Part shown: positions 25,806 through 33,868 of the stretch, one piece after another | Layout of the letters: every line of letters begins with the position of its first letter | How positions within the stretch are numbered: the first letter of the stretch is position 1 | Assembly (NCBI GenBank): GCA_025449475.1 | Contig: JANWJM010000050.1 | Span: 1 to 34,872, forward strand | Length of the DNA: 34,872 nt | Origin: Thermoactinomycetaceae bacterium | Lineage (GTDB): Bacteria; Bacillota; Bacilli; Thermoactinomycetales; Thermoactinomycetaceae | Reading direction: 5' to 3' | Notes under the pieces: model-generated | Told to the model about the DNA's origin: nothing | Seen by the model: the letters and a program-made list of their open reading frames with translations, nothing else | The model's database searches: none | Program-made: the position numbers and the translations under genes

Positions 25806-26525
25806 ATGCTTTCAGTAAGAAATCTTACAGGCGGTTATTCCAACATTCCGTTGATCCATCAATTAAACTTCCATGTAAATCCGTCCGAAATGGTCGGTCT
25901 CATCGGATTAAATGGTGCAGGGAAAAGCACGACAATTAAACATATTTTAGGTCTTTTGCAACCTCTGGAAGGAACGATTACGATCCACGGAAAAACCTTA
26001 GAAGAAGATCCCTCATTTTTTCGAAAGCGTTTGGGGTATATTCCTGAAAGTCCACAATTTTACGAGGAACTGACGCTTTGGGAACACCTGGCACTCACTG
26101 CTCACGCCTATGATCTTACAGACGAACAACTCCAAGAACGAGGCGAAGTGTTACTCAAACTTTTTCACATGGAAAAAAGACGAGACTGGTTTCCACAGAT
26201 GATGTCAAAAGGGATGCAGCAAAAGTTAATGATGATCACTACCTTTTTAATTGAACCTGATTTTCTTCTGATTGATGAGCCTTTTATGGGTCTTGATCCT
26301 TTAGCCATGCAACAGCTTCTTCAGTTACTTGAACATCGAAAAAAAAGAGGGACTGGCATCCTCTTATCGACGCACATACTGGAGATCGCAGAGAAATACT
26401 GCGATCGTTTCCTATTCCTACATCATGGAAAAATACTGATACAAGGAAGTCTAGATGAAATCCGAACACAACTGAATCAACCAAACAGTTCACTTGAAGC
26501 GTTATTTCTTGCAATCACGCAGTGA
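25806..26525 (+). CDS. ecsA: ABC transporter ATP-binding protein EcsA
   Basis: The 239-aa ATPase is a close match to EcsA: LTGGYSNIPLIHQL, Walker A GLNGAGKSTTIKHILGL, the EcsA-type YIPESPQFYEELTLWEHL, signature MSKGMQQK and Walker B FLLIDEPFMGLDP. In B. subtilis EcsAB affects protein secretion, competence, and RasP intramembrane proteolysis; its substrate is still debated (peptide export has been proposed in related species). ATG at 25806 has AAGAGG seven bases upstream. It overlaps ecsB by four bases. Confidence 0.93.
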   Translation: MLSVRNLTGGYSNIPLIHQLNFHVNPSEMVGLIGLNGAGKSTTIKHILGLLQPLEGTITIHGKTLEEDPSFFRKRLGYIPESPQFYEELTLWEHLALTAHAYDLTDEQLQERGEVLLKLFHMEKRRDWFPQMMSKGMQQKLMMITTFLIEPDFLLIDEPFMGLDPLAMQQLLQLLEHRKKRGTGILLSTHILEIAEKYCDRFLFLHHGKILIQGSLDEIRTQLNQPNSSLEALFLAITQ

Positions 26526-27814
26526 ACATTGACGGAAAGGAGGGAATGGCCTACGCTCCTAGATCAGACAAAGATCGAGGGTTCCACGCCAATCAAATGA
26601 AAACAGTTGATCACTTGTTTCAAGAGAGAAGAAATCATTCATGGATCCAAGCACTAAGAATCATGCGATTGATCTCAAGCAGTAGTGGATTTCCGATCTT
26701 GGTCGGTCTATTGTTGATCCTACTATATGCGGGTTATAGACAGCTATTCCAGCTGTTACATCCATCATTTCCGATCAACCCGATCCTTGCCGGATGCATT
26801 GCTTGGTCGATTACCTTCTCCTTTTTTCGCACCTGGCTTCAAAAACCGGATCTCCTTTTCCTTCTTCCGATGGAACACAAACTTAAGCCATATTTCCAGG
26901 CCAGCCTTCGTTACAACCGGCTCTTTCATGGATTTCGAATCAGTTTGATTCTTATCCTTCTATACCCATTCTTGGTTCGATCTTTGACAAACTCATTGAT
27001 GATTTTGCTCTTTTTTTTGTTGATCATGGGTTATCAAATGATCTATACACGCATTTGCTGGGATCTTCTGACCGTCGAGCACAAGTGGATACAATGGGGG
27101 CTCTTCTGCTTTCATTTCCTATGCATCGATGCATTATTGGAACAATGGTGGATCTTATTCGCTTTTTCCAGCGTCATGCTTCTGGTGCTTCTTTTATGGA
27201 TTCGCAGGTCCACTCCCTTTTATCCATGGCCGTGGACCTTAATGATTCACTTGGAACAAAAAAGAGTATCATTTTATAACAGTATGGCAAGTTGGTTTAT
27301 GGAGCTACCACGAAAAAAATCGGTGATCAAGCAACGAAAGGTATTGGTAAATCTCCTACGACGCTTTGAAAGGCGACCTTCTGTTTTTTCCTATCTCTAT
27401 TGGCGTCGTTTTTTAAGAGATGATGAATATCTCTATCCTTACCTTCGCCTATTCATCTTCTCTTCGGTTCTTATGGTATTCTTGCCCAATCCATATCTCA
27501 TGCTTTTTCTATACATTTTCAGCCTTATCTTAACAGCGATTCATCTTTCAACATTGACGAATCGGGATCAATATCCCCTTTGGATCGCACTTTACCCTAA
27601 GCCAACGGAAAGCGGGCTTACCCAAATTTCTCTGACATTATTGGGACTTCAGAGTGTCTTTCTTTCCGTAATCGCGGGGTTTGTGCATTCAAAATGGTGG
27701 TTTGGAGGGGGACTTTTTCTATTGGGTGGATTGTTTATTGCCACGTATCATTGGTTCTATTTGCCTCATAGCCAACAACAAAAAAAGAAACCAACAGGTT
27801 TCTATCCGCCATAA
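26522..27814 (+). CDS. ecsB: ABC transporter permease EcsB
   Basis: The 430-aa membrane protein follows ecsA with a GTGA overlap and has about eight to ten hydrophobic segments in two clusters, separated by a basic loop around 250-300 (FERRPSVFSYLYWRRFLRDD), as expected of EcsB. The GTG at 26522 has no good ribosome-binding site. The family-like N-terminus (MKTVDHLFQERRNHSWIQAL) begins at the ATG at 26597, so the first 25 codons may not be translated; AAGGAGG lies between, just ahead of an ATG at 26546. The last codons contain the terminator of the convergent Sco gene. Confidence 0.85.
   Translation: MNIDGKEGMAYAPRSDKDRGFHANQMKTVDHLFQERRNHSWIQALRIMRLISSSSGFPILVGLLLILLYAGYRQLFQLLHPSFPINPILAGCIAWSITFSFFRTWLQKPDLLFLLPMEHKLKPYFQASLRYNRLFHGFRISLILILLYPFLVRSLTNSLMILLFFLLIMGYQMIYTRICWDLLTVEHKWIQWGLFCFHFLCIDALLEQWWILFAFSSVMLLVLLLWIRRSTPFYPWPWTLMIHLEQKRVSFYNSMASWFMELPRKKSVIKQRKVLVNLLRRFERRPSVFSYLYWRRFLRDDEYLYPYLRLFIFSSVLMVFLPNPYLMLFLYIFSLILTAIHLSTLTNRDQYPLWIALYPKPTESGLTQISLTLLGLQSVFLSVIAGFVHSKWWFGGGLFLLGGLFIATYHWFYLPHSQQQKKKPTGFYPP
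27780..27803 (-). terminator. Terminator of the Sco1-like gene, inside the 3' end of ecsB
   Basis: On the minus strand AGAAACC-TGTT-GGTTTCT is followed by seven T. It begins 15 bases after the stop of the Sco gene and lies wholly inside the last codons of the convergent ecsB, where the T-run encodes a Lys-rich stretch. Confidence 0.75.
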
Positions 27815-27818
27815 TCAC

Positions 27819-28463
27819 CTACTTATTTTGTAGCTGCTGAATATCTTCTGCGATTTTTTTGGAATCTGGTTGTAATCCATCATAAAACTTTCTCACTTTT
27901 CCCTCTCCATCGATCAGATAATATCGGGTTGAATGGTTGATCATGATCGGGACCTCAGGTGAAGGTCCTTTGCTTTTGGTCAAGACCCCTTTAAAAGCGG
28001 TTTGCGTAAACTGATTGATCTCATCATAGGTATAGCCCGTCAGAAAATACCAATTGGAGAGATCGGCTTGATACTTCTTTGCATATTCGGTCAATATTTC
28101 AGGTTTATCATACTCTGGATCCACACTGAAGGAAACGATTTTGATATCTACTCCCTGCTCTTTTAAATCCTTTTGTACCTTGGATAAATTTGCGGTCATG
28201 GGTGGACAGACGGTATTGCAACGGGTAAAAATCAAATCCGCCAACCAAAGATCCCCTTGTACATCTTTATGCGTGAATGCTTTTCCGGTATGATCCACCG
28301 CTTTAAATTCAGGAATCCGCCAATTTAGAGAAGTGACATCGTTGCTCGCTGTTTGCGTGACTTCCTGCCGATTCTCCGTTTGCGGAGGTTCCGTTGAATT
28401 GCATCCCCCGACGATAAAAACAAAGATTGAAATAACAATCCAGATATACCATTTTACCTGCAT
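27819..28463 (-). CDS. Sco1/SenC-family lipoprotein (copper chaperone for cytochrome oxidase)
   Basis: The 214-aa thioredoxin-fold protein has a hydrophobic signal ending in the lipobox IVGGC, so it should be a membrane lipoprotein. The copper-binding CxxxC (FTRCNTVCPP) and the distal His (INHSTRYYLID) are intact, as in B. subtilis BsSco (YpmQ), which helps assemble the CuA centre of cytochrome c oxidase. The ORF opens with a GTG at 28475, which is part of the ribosome-binding site GAGGTGAT for the preferred ATG at 28463. It stands alone, convergent with ecsB (4-base gap). Confidence 0.93.
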   Translation of the reverse strand: MQVKWYIWIVISIFVFIVGGCNSTEPPQTENRQEVTQTASNDVTSLNWRIPEFKAVDHTGKAFTHKDVQGDLWLADLIFTRCNTVCPPMTANLSKVQKDLKEQGVDIKIVSFSVDPEYDKPEILTEYAKKYQADLSNWYFLTGYTYDEINQFTQTAFKGVLTKSKGPSPEVPIMINHSTRYYLIDGEGKVRKFYDGLQPDSKKIAEDIQQLQNK

Positions 28464-28539
28464 GATGTTGATCACCTCTATACTAACTTATCATATTGAC
28501 CATCATATACAATGAACCGAAACATTTATTCACCAAATT

Positions 28540-28574
28540 GAAAAACCATCTTCCTTTCGTTGAAGATGGTTTTC
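28540..28574 (-). terminator. Terminator downstream of murC
   Basis: AAAACCATCTTC and GAAGATGGTTTT form a perfect 12-bp stem with an 8-base loop, followed on the minus strand by TCAATTT. It lies 22 bases after the murC stop. A T-rich flank also exists on the opposite strand, but no plus-strand gene needs it. Confidence 0.85.
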
Positions 28575-28595
28575 AAATAACAGCGAATGGTATGT

Positions 28596-29972
28596 CTATT
28601 TGTTCTGTTCTAGCAATTTAACATATTCATGAGAGACTCTCCAAATATCTCCTGCACCCATTGTTAACACAACATTCCCAGGCTGAATATGTTCGAGCAA
28701 GTATTGAACAACTTCTTCTTTGGTTTCAATAAATCGTGTGTGCGGATTGCTATTGATTTTGATTAAGTCAGCTAATTTTTCAGCTGTCACCCCTGGGATC
28801 GGTTGTTCACCGGGTGGGGCGTAGATGGTATGAATAATCACTTCATCTGCTTGTTGAAACGCTCGACTAAACTCCTCCATCAAAAGATGTGTACGGGAAT
28901 AACGTTGTGGTTGAAAAACCGCAGTAATTCGTCTATTTAGCGATTTCGCTGCACGCAATGTCGCTTCGATCTCTGTGGGATGGTGAGCATAATCATCAAT
29001 GACAAGAATATCATTCTCTTCACCAATTACTTGAAATCTTCGTTTGGCTCCTTGAAACGTATATAACGCATCCGATATCTTCGAGAAAGGAACCCCGATC
29101 TCTAAGCAAACGATAATCGCAGCCAGTGCATTTGATACATTATGATGTCCAGGTATCGACAATGTCACTTTTCCTAATTCTTTTTGCTGATGAATCACTG
29201 TAAAAGAGATTTCCCGTTCGTTTTCAATGATGTCTGTCGCCATATAGTCCGCTTGTCGATTCAATGCATAGGTGATCACTTTTCCTTTTACTTGATCAAC
29301 CATCTCACAAACATAGGGATCATCCCAACAAAGGATCGCCGTTCCATCCGGTCTAACCTGGCTTAAGAAATTCCGATAAGCTTGAATTAATTGATTAAAA
29401 TCGCCGTTATAGTTCTCTAAATGATCTTTTTCGATATTGGTGACAACCGCTAGATAAGGATAATACTCCAAAAAGGTTCCATCGCTCTCATCGGCTTCTG
29501 CTACAACGTATTCACTCTTACCGGCTTTTGCATTTCCTTTGAGTCCCACAATTTCTCCACCGATAATATACGTAGGATCGACATTACAAATCTCTAATGT
29601 TTGAGCGATCATCGAGGAGGTGGTTGTCTTTCCGTGAGCTCCTGCTACGGCAACACCTTTTTTCTTATTTAATAACCGAGCCAACATATTGGAACGGTGA
29701 ATCGTCTCAATTCCTCTTTGTTTAGCCGTCACACGTTCAATATTGTCGGGAGCGATACTCGTCGAATAAACCACAGTATCTGCGCCATTGACATTTGAGG
29801 CGGCATGACCAATTGTGATTTTAGCTCCTCGCTCCTTCAAATTTTCGACCAAACGATTCTCTGCTACATCGGATCCTGATACCTCATATCCCAACTCGAT
29901 CATGACCCGAGCAATTGCGCTCATTCCATAACCGCCAATACCTACAAAGTGAATATGTTCTTTTTTCCCCAA
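28596..29972 (-). CDS. murC: UDP-N-acetylmuramate--L-alanine ligase
   Basis: MurC adds L-Ala to UDP-MurNAc, the first step of the peptidoglycan stem peptide. The 458-aa product has HFVGIGGYGMSAIARV at the UDP-binding N-terminus, the ATP loop AGAHGKTTTSSMIA, and the C-terminal segment FQPQRYSRTH. The frame is open to 30011 (TTG, no ribosome-binding site); the TTG at 29972, seven bases after GGTGA, is preferred because it places the Rossmann motif near the start as in other MurC. It follows folC by about 40 bases. In B. subtilis murC lies elsewhere, so the folC-murC order is a local difference. Confidence 0.95.
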   Translation of the reverse strand: MGKKEHIHFVGIGGYGMSAIARVMIELGYEVSGSDVAENRLVENLKERGAKITIGHAASNVNGADTVVYSTSIAPDNIERVTAKQRGIETIHRSNMLARLLNKKKGVAVAGAHGKTTTSSMIAQTLEICNVDPTYIIGGEIVGLKGNAKAGKSEYVVAEADESDGTFLEYYPYLAVVTNIEKDHLENYNGDFNQLIQAYRNFLSQVRPDGTAILCWDDPYVCEMVDQVKGKVITYALNRQADYMATDIIENEREISFTVIHQQKELGKVTLSIPGHHNVSNALAAIIVCLEIGVPFSKISDALYTFQGAKRRFQVIGEENDILVIDDYAHHPTEIEATLRAAKSLNRRITAVFQPQRYSRTHLLMEEFSRAFQQADEVIIHTIYAPPGEQPIPGVTAEKLADLIKINSNPHTRFIETKEEVVQYLLEHIQPGNVVLTMGAGDIWRVSHEYVKLLEQNK

Positions 29973-30013
29973 AATGGATTCACCAACCTTCAAGTCTAAG
30001 CTGTATATCAAAT

Positions 30014-31321
30014 TTATTCAACAAAGAGCGGCCGAATTTCGGAGATAAAATACAGAGAGCCCGTTACAAGTAACAGATCACCATCTTTCTGCACACGTTT
30101 CGCATATTCAACTGCTCTTTCTGCATCGGAAAACGCTTGAACGTTCTGATTGGGTTGCAATTGTTTTATTTTTTGTGAAATTTCATCAGCCAATAAACTT
30201 CTCTCTTGACTCGATACCTGTGTTGCAATCACTTCATCCGCAAGCGGAAGAAGCTGCCCCAACATCGCATCCACTTCTTTATCTCGCATCATCGCGGTCA
30301 ACAATAAAAGTCGATCATATGTATAAAGATCTTGTATTGCTGTTGTTAAGGCTCTGACTCCATCGAAATTATGTGCTGCATCCAAAAGAATGAGTGGATA
30401 GTCACTGACTTTTTCCAATCTCCCCGGCCATGTAGTATCATATAACCCTAGACGCAGTTGGTCATCATCGATCAATGCTGCATAATATTGCCGCAACACT
30501 TCAAGGGTCATCACCGCAGTCGCAGCATTATCGAATCGATGGCGCCCCATTAATTGAATGGCAAGCTCCGAAATCGTTCGAAATACGTTGGAAAACTCAA
30601 ATTTCTGTTCCGATGATGATTGTTGTTGGGATTGAACATGAAAATCCTTATTTATTATGTATATGGGAGAATTTTTCGTTTCTGCCTCTTGAATGATCAC
30701 TTTTTGCGCTTCTGGATTTTTTGCACCACGAACCACTGGTACACCCGGTTTAATAATTGCAGCTTTCTCTTTTGCAATCTCTGAAACGGTGTCGCCGAGC
30801 AACTCTTTATGATCCATTCCAATCTGTGTGATCACAGTAACAATCGGATAAACAACATTTGTTGCATCCAGTCTACCGCCCAATAAGGTTTCCCAAACTA
30901 CAAAATCTGGATAAGCCTCATAGGCAAAATAACAAATCACGATCAATGTCCACAATTCATAATAGCTGGGTGTATCAAGCCCTTGCTCTTCCATTTCTTT
31001 CACAAAGGGCATTAAGTGATTGAGCCAACGGAGAAAGGATTCATCTGAGATAGGTTGTCCATTTATTTGAATCTCATCATTCCATTTGACTAGGTGAGGT
31101 GAAGCAAATAAACCCGTATCATAACCAGCTGCTTTTAGCACGGAGGCAATCATTGCAGCGGTAGAGCCCTTTCCATTGGTTCCAGCTATATGAATAAATT
31201 TCAAGCGGCGTTCCGGATGATTTAATCGGTCGAGCATCCACTCCATACGTTGCAGGCCAAACTTGATCTGATCTTTTTTCGCATGTAAATAGTTCAATGC
31301 TTCGTCTATTGTCTGAAACAA
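30014..31321 (-). CDS. folC: Folylpolyglutamate synthase / dihydrofolate synthase
   Basis: FolC adds glutamate to dihydropteroate and folates. The 435-aa Mur-ligase-like protein has the ATP loop HIAGTNGKGST, ASPHLVKWNDEI, ETLLGGRLDATNVV and the C-terminal LLVTGSLYFISEIRPL. The ORF runs to 31363, but the TTG at 31321 (FQTIDEALNYLHA) lies nine bases after AAAGGG and matches the start of B. subtilis FolC; the ATG at 31330 abuts that site too closely. In B. subtilis valS precedes folC; here it does not. Confidence 0.95.
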   Translation of the reverse strand: MFQTIDEALNYLHAKKDQIKFGLQRMEWMLDRLNHPERRLKFIHIAGTNGKGSTAAMIASVLKAAGYDTGLFASPHLVKWNDEIQINGQPISDESFLRWLNHLMPFVKEMEEQGLDTPSYYELWTLIVICYFAYEAYPDFVVWETLLGGRLDATNVVYPIVTVITQIGMDHKELLGDTVSEIAKEKAAIIKPGVPVVRGAKNPEAQKVIIQEAETKNSPIYIINKDFHVQSQQQSSSEQKFEFSNVFRTISELAIQLMGRHRFDNAATAVMTLEVLRQYYAALIDDDQLRLGLYDTTWPGRLEKVSDYPLILLDAAHNFDGVRALTTAIQDLYTYDRLLLLTAMMRDKEVDAMLGQLLPLADEVIATQVSSQERSLLADEISQKIKQLQPNQNVQAFSDAERAVEYAKRVQKDGDLLLVTGSLYFISEIRPLFVE

Positions 31322-31438
31322 CAGATTCATCCCTTTCGATAAGAATACTCTCGAAAAACTCACGCCATCATTTTTTCACACATTGTATGTACAAGTCAAC
31401 TAAAAGGAGAAGAATGCCCCCTTCGATTGGTTTTCTAT

Positions 31439-31606
31439 TTATCTGCTAATACCAAACACCGATTTAATATACTCATACATGCCAACCGGATCCGCCAAAA
31501 AAGTGATAATCAGTACGGTGCAGATCAACATAATGCTTAAAAATAAGAGAAATAAAATTCCACGATATGTTTTCTTTACCATGGATTTAACCAAATTCAA
31601 GATCAT
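31439..31606 (-). CDS. Small single-pass membrane peptide
   Basis: The 55-aa product has a short basic N-terminus, one strong membrane helix (GILFLLFLSIMLICTVLIITFL) and a short polar C-terminus (PVGMYEYIKSVFGISR). The ORF extends to 31633, but the ATG at 31606 has GGAAGGGG a few bases upstream and is preferred. Family not recognised. It sits between ysxE and folC, where B. subtilis has valS. A strong ribosome-binding site and a clear helix argue that it is real. Confidence 0.6.
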   Translation of the reverse strand: MILNLVKSMVKKTYRGILFLLFLSIMLICTVLIITFLADPVGMYEYIKSVFGISR

Positions 31607-31714
31607 AATCCCCTTCCTTGTTCTCTTATCCATATCTACACTCTTATTCTCTACTTTTCAACGCCATCTGTCTAGAGGAAACCATCGGTGAATTCTGGGG
31701 GGATCGATGAAAAA

Positions 31715-31751
31715 GCCAAAAAAATAAAACCCAGGAGAAAAGCTTAGGGTT
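31715..31751 (-). terminator. Probable terminator of spoVID-ysxE
   Basis: On the minus strand AACCC and GGGTT pair around a 14-base loop, followed by TTATTTTTTT. The stem is short, but its position 10 bases after the ysxE stop and the T-run support a terminator. Confidence 0.5.
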
Positions 31752-31760
31752 CTGCACGAC

Positions 31761-32741
31761 TCATCCTTTTTGATTTGGCCACAATTTTACTACTAATTGC
31801 TGAATCTCAGATAGTTTTTCAATCTCTTTCTCCAATCGTTGTTGAGAGATGGGTTCTTCGGAGATGGTAATCCCCTCACGATATTGACTCATTCGTTTTA
31901 ATATTCGTTCAGGATAGGCTAAATACAAAGCCAATAATCTCTTTTCTTTTGGAAGAAGTTGATTTTCCCGTTCATAGAGTTGCAACAACTCGTTGGGTGC
32001 TTTTAGATGTGAAAAACGATGGATAAAAAGGGCTAAATCACGCACAGGACTATCGAGCGAAGCATGATCAAAATCGATCCAATAAAAATCCTCATGGTCA
32101 TAAACCAGATTACTGGGATGGATTCGATTATGGCATAATGTATATCGTGGAGCTCTACCCTTTTCAATTCTTATAAACTTTTCCATACCCCGAATAGCAA
32201 AGTCGAGGGATTGATCAATGGTTTGGTAGTGTTTTGACAAACTATACTCAAAGGGAGAAGGAAACTCTTCCTGTTCGATTTTCTGTTTTTCCTTTTTTAT
32301 GTTTTCTCGTTTTTCTTGCCAACGATGAATCCAATTTTGATCGATCGTGGTCTGCCAATCAGTTTCATTGCGAACATAGGGCTCTGCTAAACGATGAAAT
32401 CGTGCCAACGAGCGCACCAGCTCGTCGACTTGGAAGGGAAGATTGCGCGTTTTTTTCCAAGGAGTGGCATACCACTGATCGTGATCATCAGAAACGATCG
32501 CTTCTCCTTTTTTTGTATGTATAAAAGGCAATAGTTGGGTGTATCCATCCCATCGTATTTTATCCAATATTGCTTGCAAACGGGTAAAATTCTTAGATGA
32601 AATCCTTGAACGTTTCAAAAAAAATTTTCCCTTTGGACATGAAATCAGCCAAGTATTCTTGTTTCGATAAATCTGATAGGGCTCCTCCCATCCATACGCA
32701 CGAAGCACCTTGGTGAAAGGTTTGGTTTTAGTACTACTCAA
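31761..32741 (-). CDS. ysxE: YsxE-like spore coat protein (CotS family, degenerate kinase)
   Basis: The 326-aa protein belongs to the same CotS kinase-like family as the gene at 3.1 kb and lies directly after spoVID, as ysxE does in B. subtilis. The catalytic HxDxxxxN is altered: LCHNRIHPSN has Arg206 where the Asp is expected, while the later DFD (YWIDFDHA) is kept, so it is probably a pseudokinase with a structural role. The TTG at 32741 is used, nine bases after AAAGGAG. A charged coiled-coil-like insert lies at about 140-160. Confidence 0.82.
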   Translation of the reverse strand: MSSTKTKPFTKVLRAYGWEEPYQIYRNKNTWLISCPKGKFFLKRSRISSKNFTRLQAILDKIRWDGYTQLLPFIHTKKGEAIVSDDHDQWYATPWKKTRNLPFQVDELVRSLARFHRLAEPYVRNETDWQTTIDQNWIHRWQEKRENIKKEKQKIEQEEFPSPFEYSLSKHYQTIDQSLDFAIRGMEKFIRIEKGRAPRYTLCHNRIHPSNLVYDHEDFYWIDFDHASLDSPVRDLALFIHRFSHLKAPNELLQLYERENQLLPKEKRLLALYLAYPERILKRMSQYREGITISEEPISQQRLEKEIEKLSEIQQLVVKLWPNQKG

Positions 32742-32758
32742 CCTGAAACACTCCTTTC

Positions 32759-33733
32759 TTACGGTTGTGAAGAGGTTCCTTTCTCATCTTCATTGGGAAT
32801 GTAAATGATCTGTCCTTTTTCCAGTTCACGATCATCCAAATGGTTTAATTGTCGAATCTGACTAGGGGATATATCATAACGCTCCGCAATCTCTTGCACT
32901 GAATCGTTCTCCTGCACAATTACCATTCGCATAGAGGTGAAATTTTCTTCTTTTTCCCCGAGCAGCCACTGTGCCCAATCCTCCTTGTTGTGATCGATTT
33001 CCTCATCAAGTTGCTCATCCATGGAGACCTGATTCTGTTCTATTTCGTCCTCTGTCTCCGACACTGGCTCGTCCTCATCTGATCTCAACTCTTCAACTTC
33101 CTCTGTTAGTGAATGATCAACTTCCGATTCTTCTGGAAATGCCTCGATCTTCTCAGCTGAAGCCCGATCATCTTTTTCGGGCATCGGGTGATCATCGACC
33201 TCCATCGATTCTTTTTGATCAGGAATTGTTGCCTCTTCTTCGTTCACACTTTCTGCTCTTTCTGAACTGCTGGTTTCAATCGATGCTTCAGAACCCGAAA
33301 ACATGGGGATCTCTTGCTCATCTACAGATTCTTCACCCTGCTTCTCAGGAATTAACCCATCAATTAATAAGATGGCATCAATCTGCAACTCAAATGGTGA
33401 TAGAACTTGATAATCAAAGGATTCAATCTCTGCTGAGATATGATCCAGTTCTGCACGATCAGCAGGCAATGTGATTTCGACCGGAATGATGTAGGACAAT
33501 TCTTCTCGCCTGTCTTCTCCTTCAAATGAGTCCCCTTCCGATTCTTCTCCTGATTGATAAGCACCCTTCAAGCGTAAAAACCCTTCAATCTTTAAATGGT
33601 TTCCTTTATCTTTGATTTCTACATCGGGATAAAGATCCAATTCTAATAACTCTTTAATACTGGGTTGCTGAGTATGTAACCGCACATTCTCACAAATATC
33701 AAAACGGAGTTGGTGAAAGGTTTGATCCGTCAA
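32759..33733 (-). CDS. spoVID: Stage VI sporulation protein D (coat morphogenetic)
   Basis: SpoVID drives encasement of the spore by the coat and binds SafA. The 324-aa protein has the N-terminal domain (LRFDICENVRLHTQQPSIKELLELDL), a long acidic Glu/Ser-rich middle (about 145-260) and a C-terminal LysM domain (about 270-314, ENDSVQEIAERYDISPSQI). Both the architecture and the hemL-spoVID-ysxE order match B. subtilis, although it is shorter than that protein. The start is a TTG at 33733, seven bases after AAGGAGG. A palindrome and a sigma-E-like promoter precede it. Confidence 0.92.
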   Translation of the reverse strand: MTDQTFHQLRFDICENVRLHTQQPSIKELLELDLYPDVEIKDKGNHLKIEGFLRLKGAYQSGEESEGDSFEGEDRREELSYIIPVEITLPADRAELDHISAEIESFDYQVLSPFELQIDAILLIDGLIPEKQGEESVDEQEIPMFSGSEASIETSSSERAESVNEEEATIPDQKESMEVDDHPMPEKDDRASAEKIEAFPEESEVDHSLTEEVEELRSDEDEPVSETEDEIEQNQVSMDEQLDEEIDHNKEDWAQWLLGEKEENFTSMRMVIVQENDSVQEIAERYDISPSQIRQLNHLDDRELEKGQIIYIPNEDEKGTSSQP

Positions 33734-33749
33734 TCCGATTCCTCCTTTT

Positions 33750-33767
33750 AGTACAATCGATTGTACT
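33750..33767. repeat. Perfect 18-bp palindrome upstream of spoVID
   Basis: AGTACAATCGATTGTACT reads the same on both strands. It lies between the candidate -10 box and the spoVID ribosome-binding site, over the expected transcription start. It could be an operator or form a short 5' hairpin in the mRNA. Confidence 0.7.
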
Positions 33768-33768
33768 T

Positions 33769-33799
33769 ATCTATATGCATGCGAGGGACTGATATAGTA
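33769..33799 (-). promoter_or_regulatory. Possible sigma-E-type promoter of spoVID-ysxE
   Basis: On the minus strand TACTATAT and CATATAGAT are about 14 bases apart, similar in form to sigma-E promoters; spoVID is sigma-E-dependent in B. subtilis. The match is loose. Confidence 0.35.
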
Positions 33800-33827
33800 C
33801 TCCATTGACATAGTTCCTCGAACCAAT

Positions 33828-33862
33828 GAAAAAAGCACCCGCAATCTCTTCTTGCGAGTGCT
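33828..33862 (-). terminator. Terminator of hemL (hem operon)
   Basis: On the minus strand AGCACTCGCAA pairs with TTGCGGGTGCT (11 pairs, one G-T) around a 7-base loop and is followed by TTTTTT. It lies about 7 bases after the hemL stop. Confidence 0.9.
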
Positions 33863-33868
33863 CTTCCA

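Noticed and set aside
31364-31438. Possible terminator or promoter between the 55-aa gene and folC
   Set aside because: The AAGGGG/CTCCTT pairing is imperfect and lacks a T-run, and the TTGACT there has no matching -10 box at a normal distance.
32971-33474. Plus-strand 167-aa ORF inside spoVID
   Set aside because: It is a product of the Glu-rich composition of spoVID read backwards (Leu/Ser/Pro-rich), with no independent evidence.
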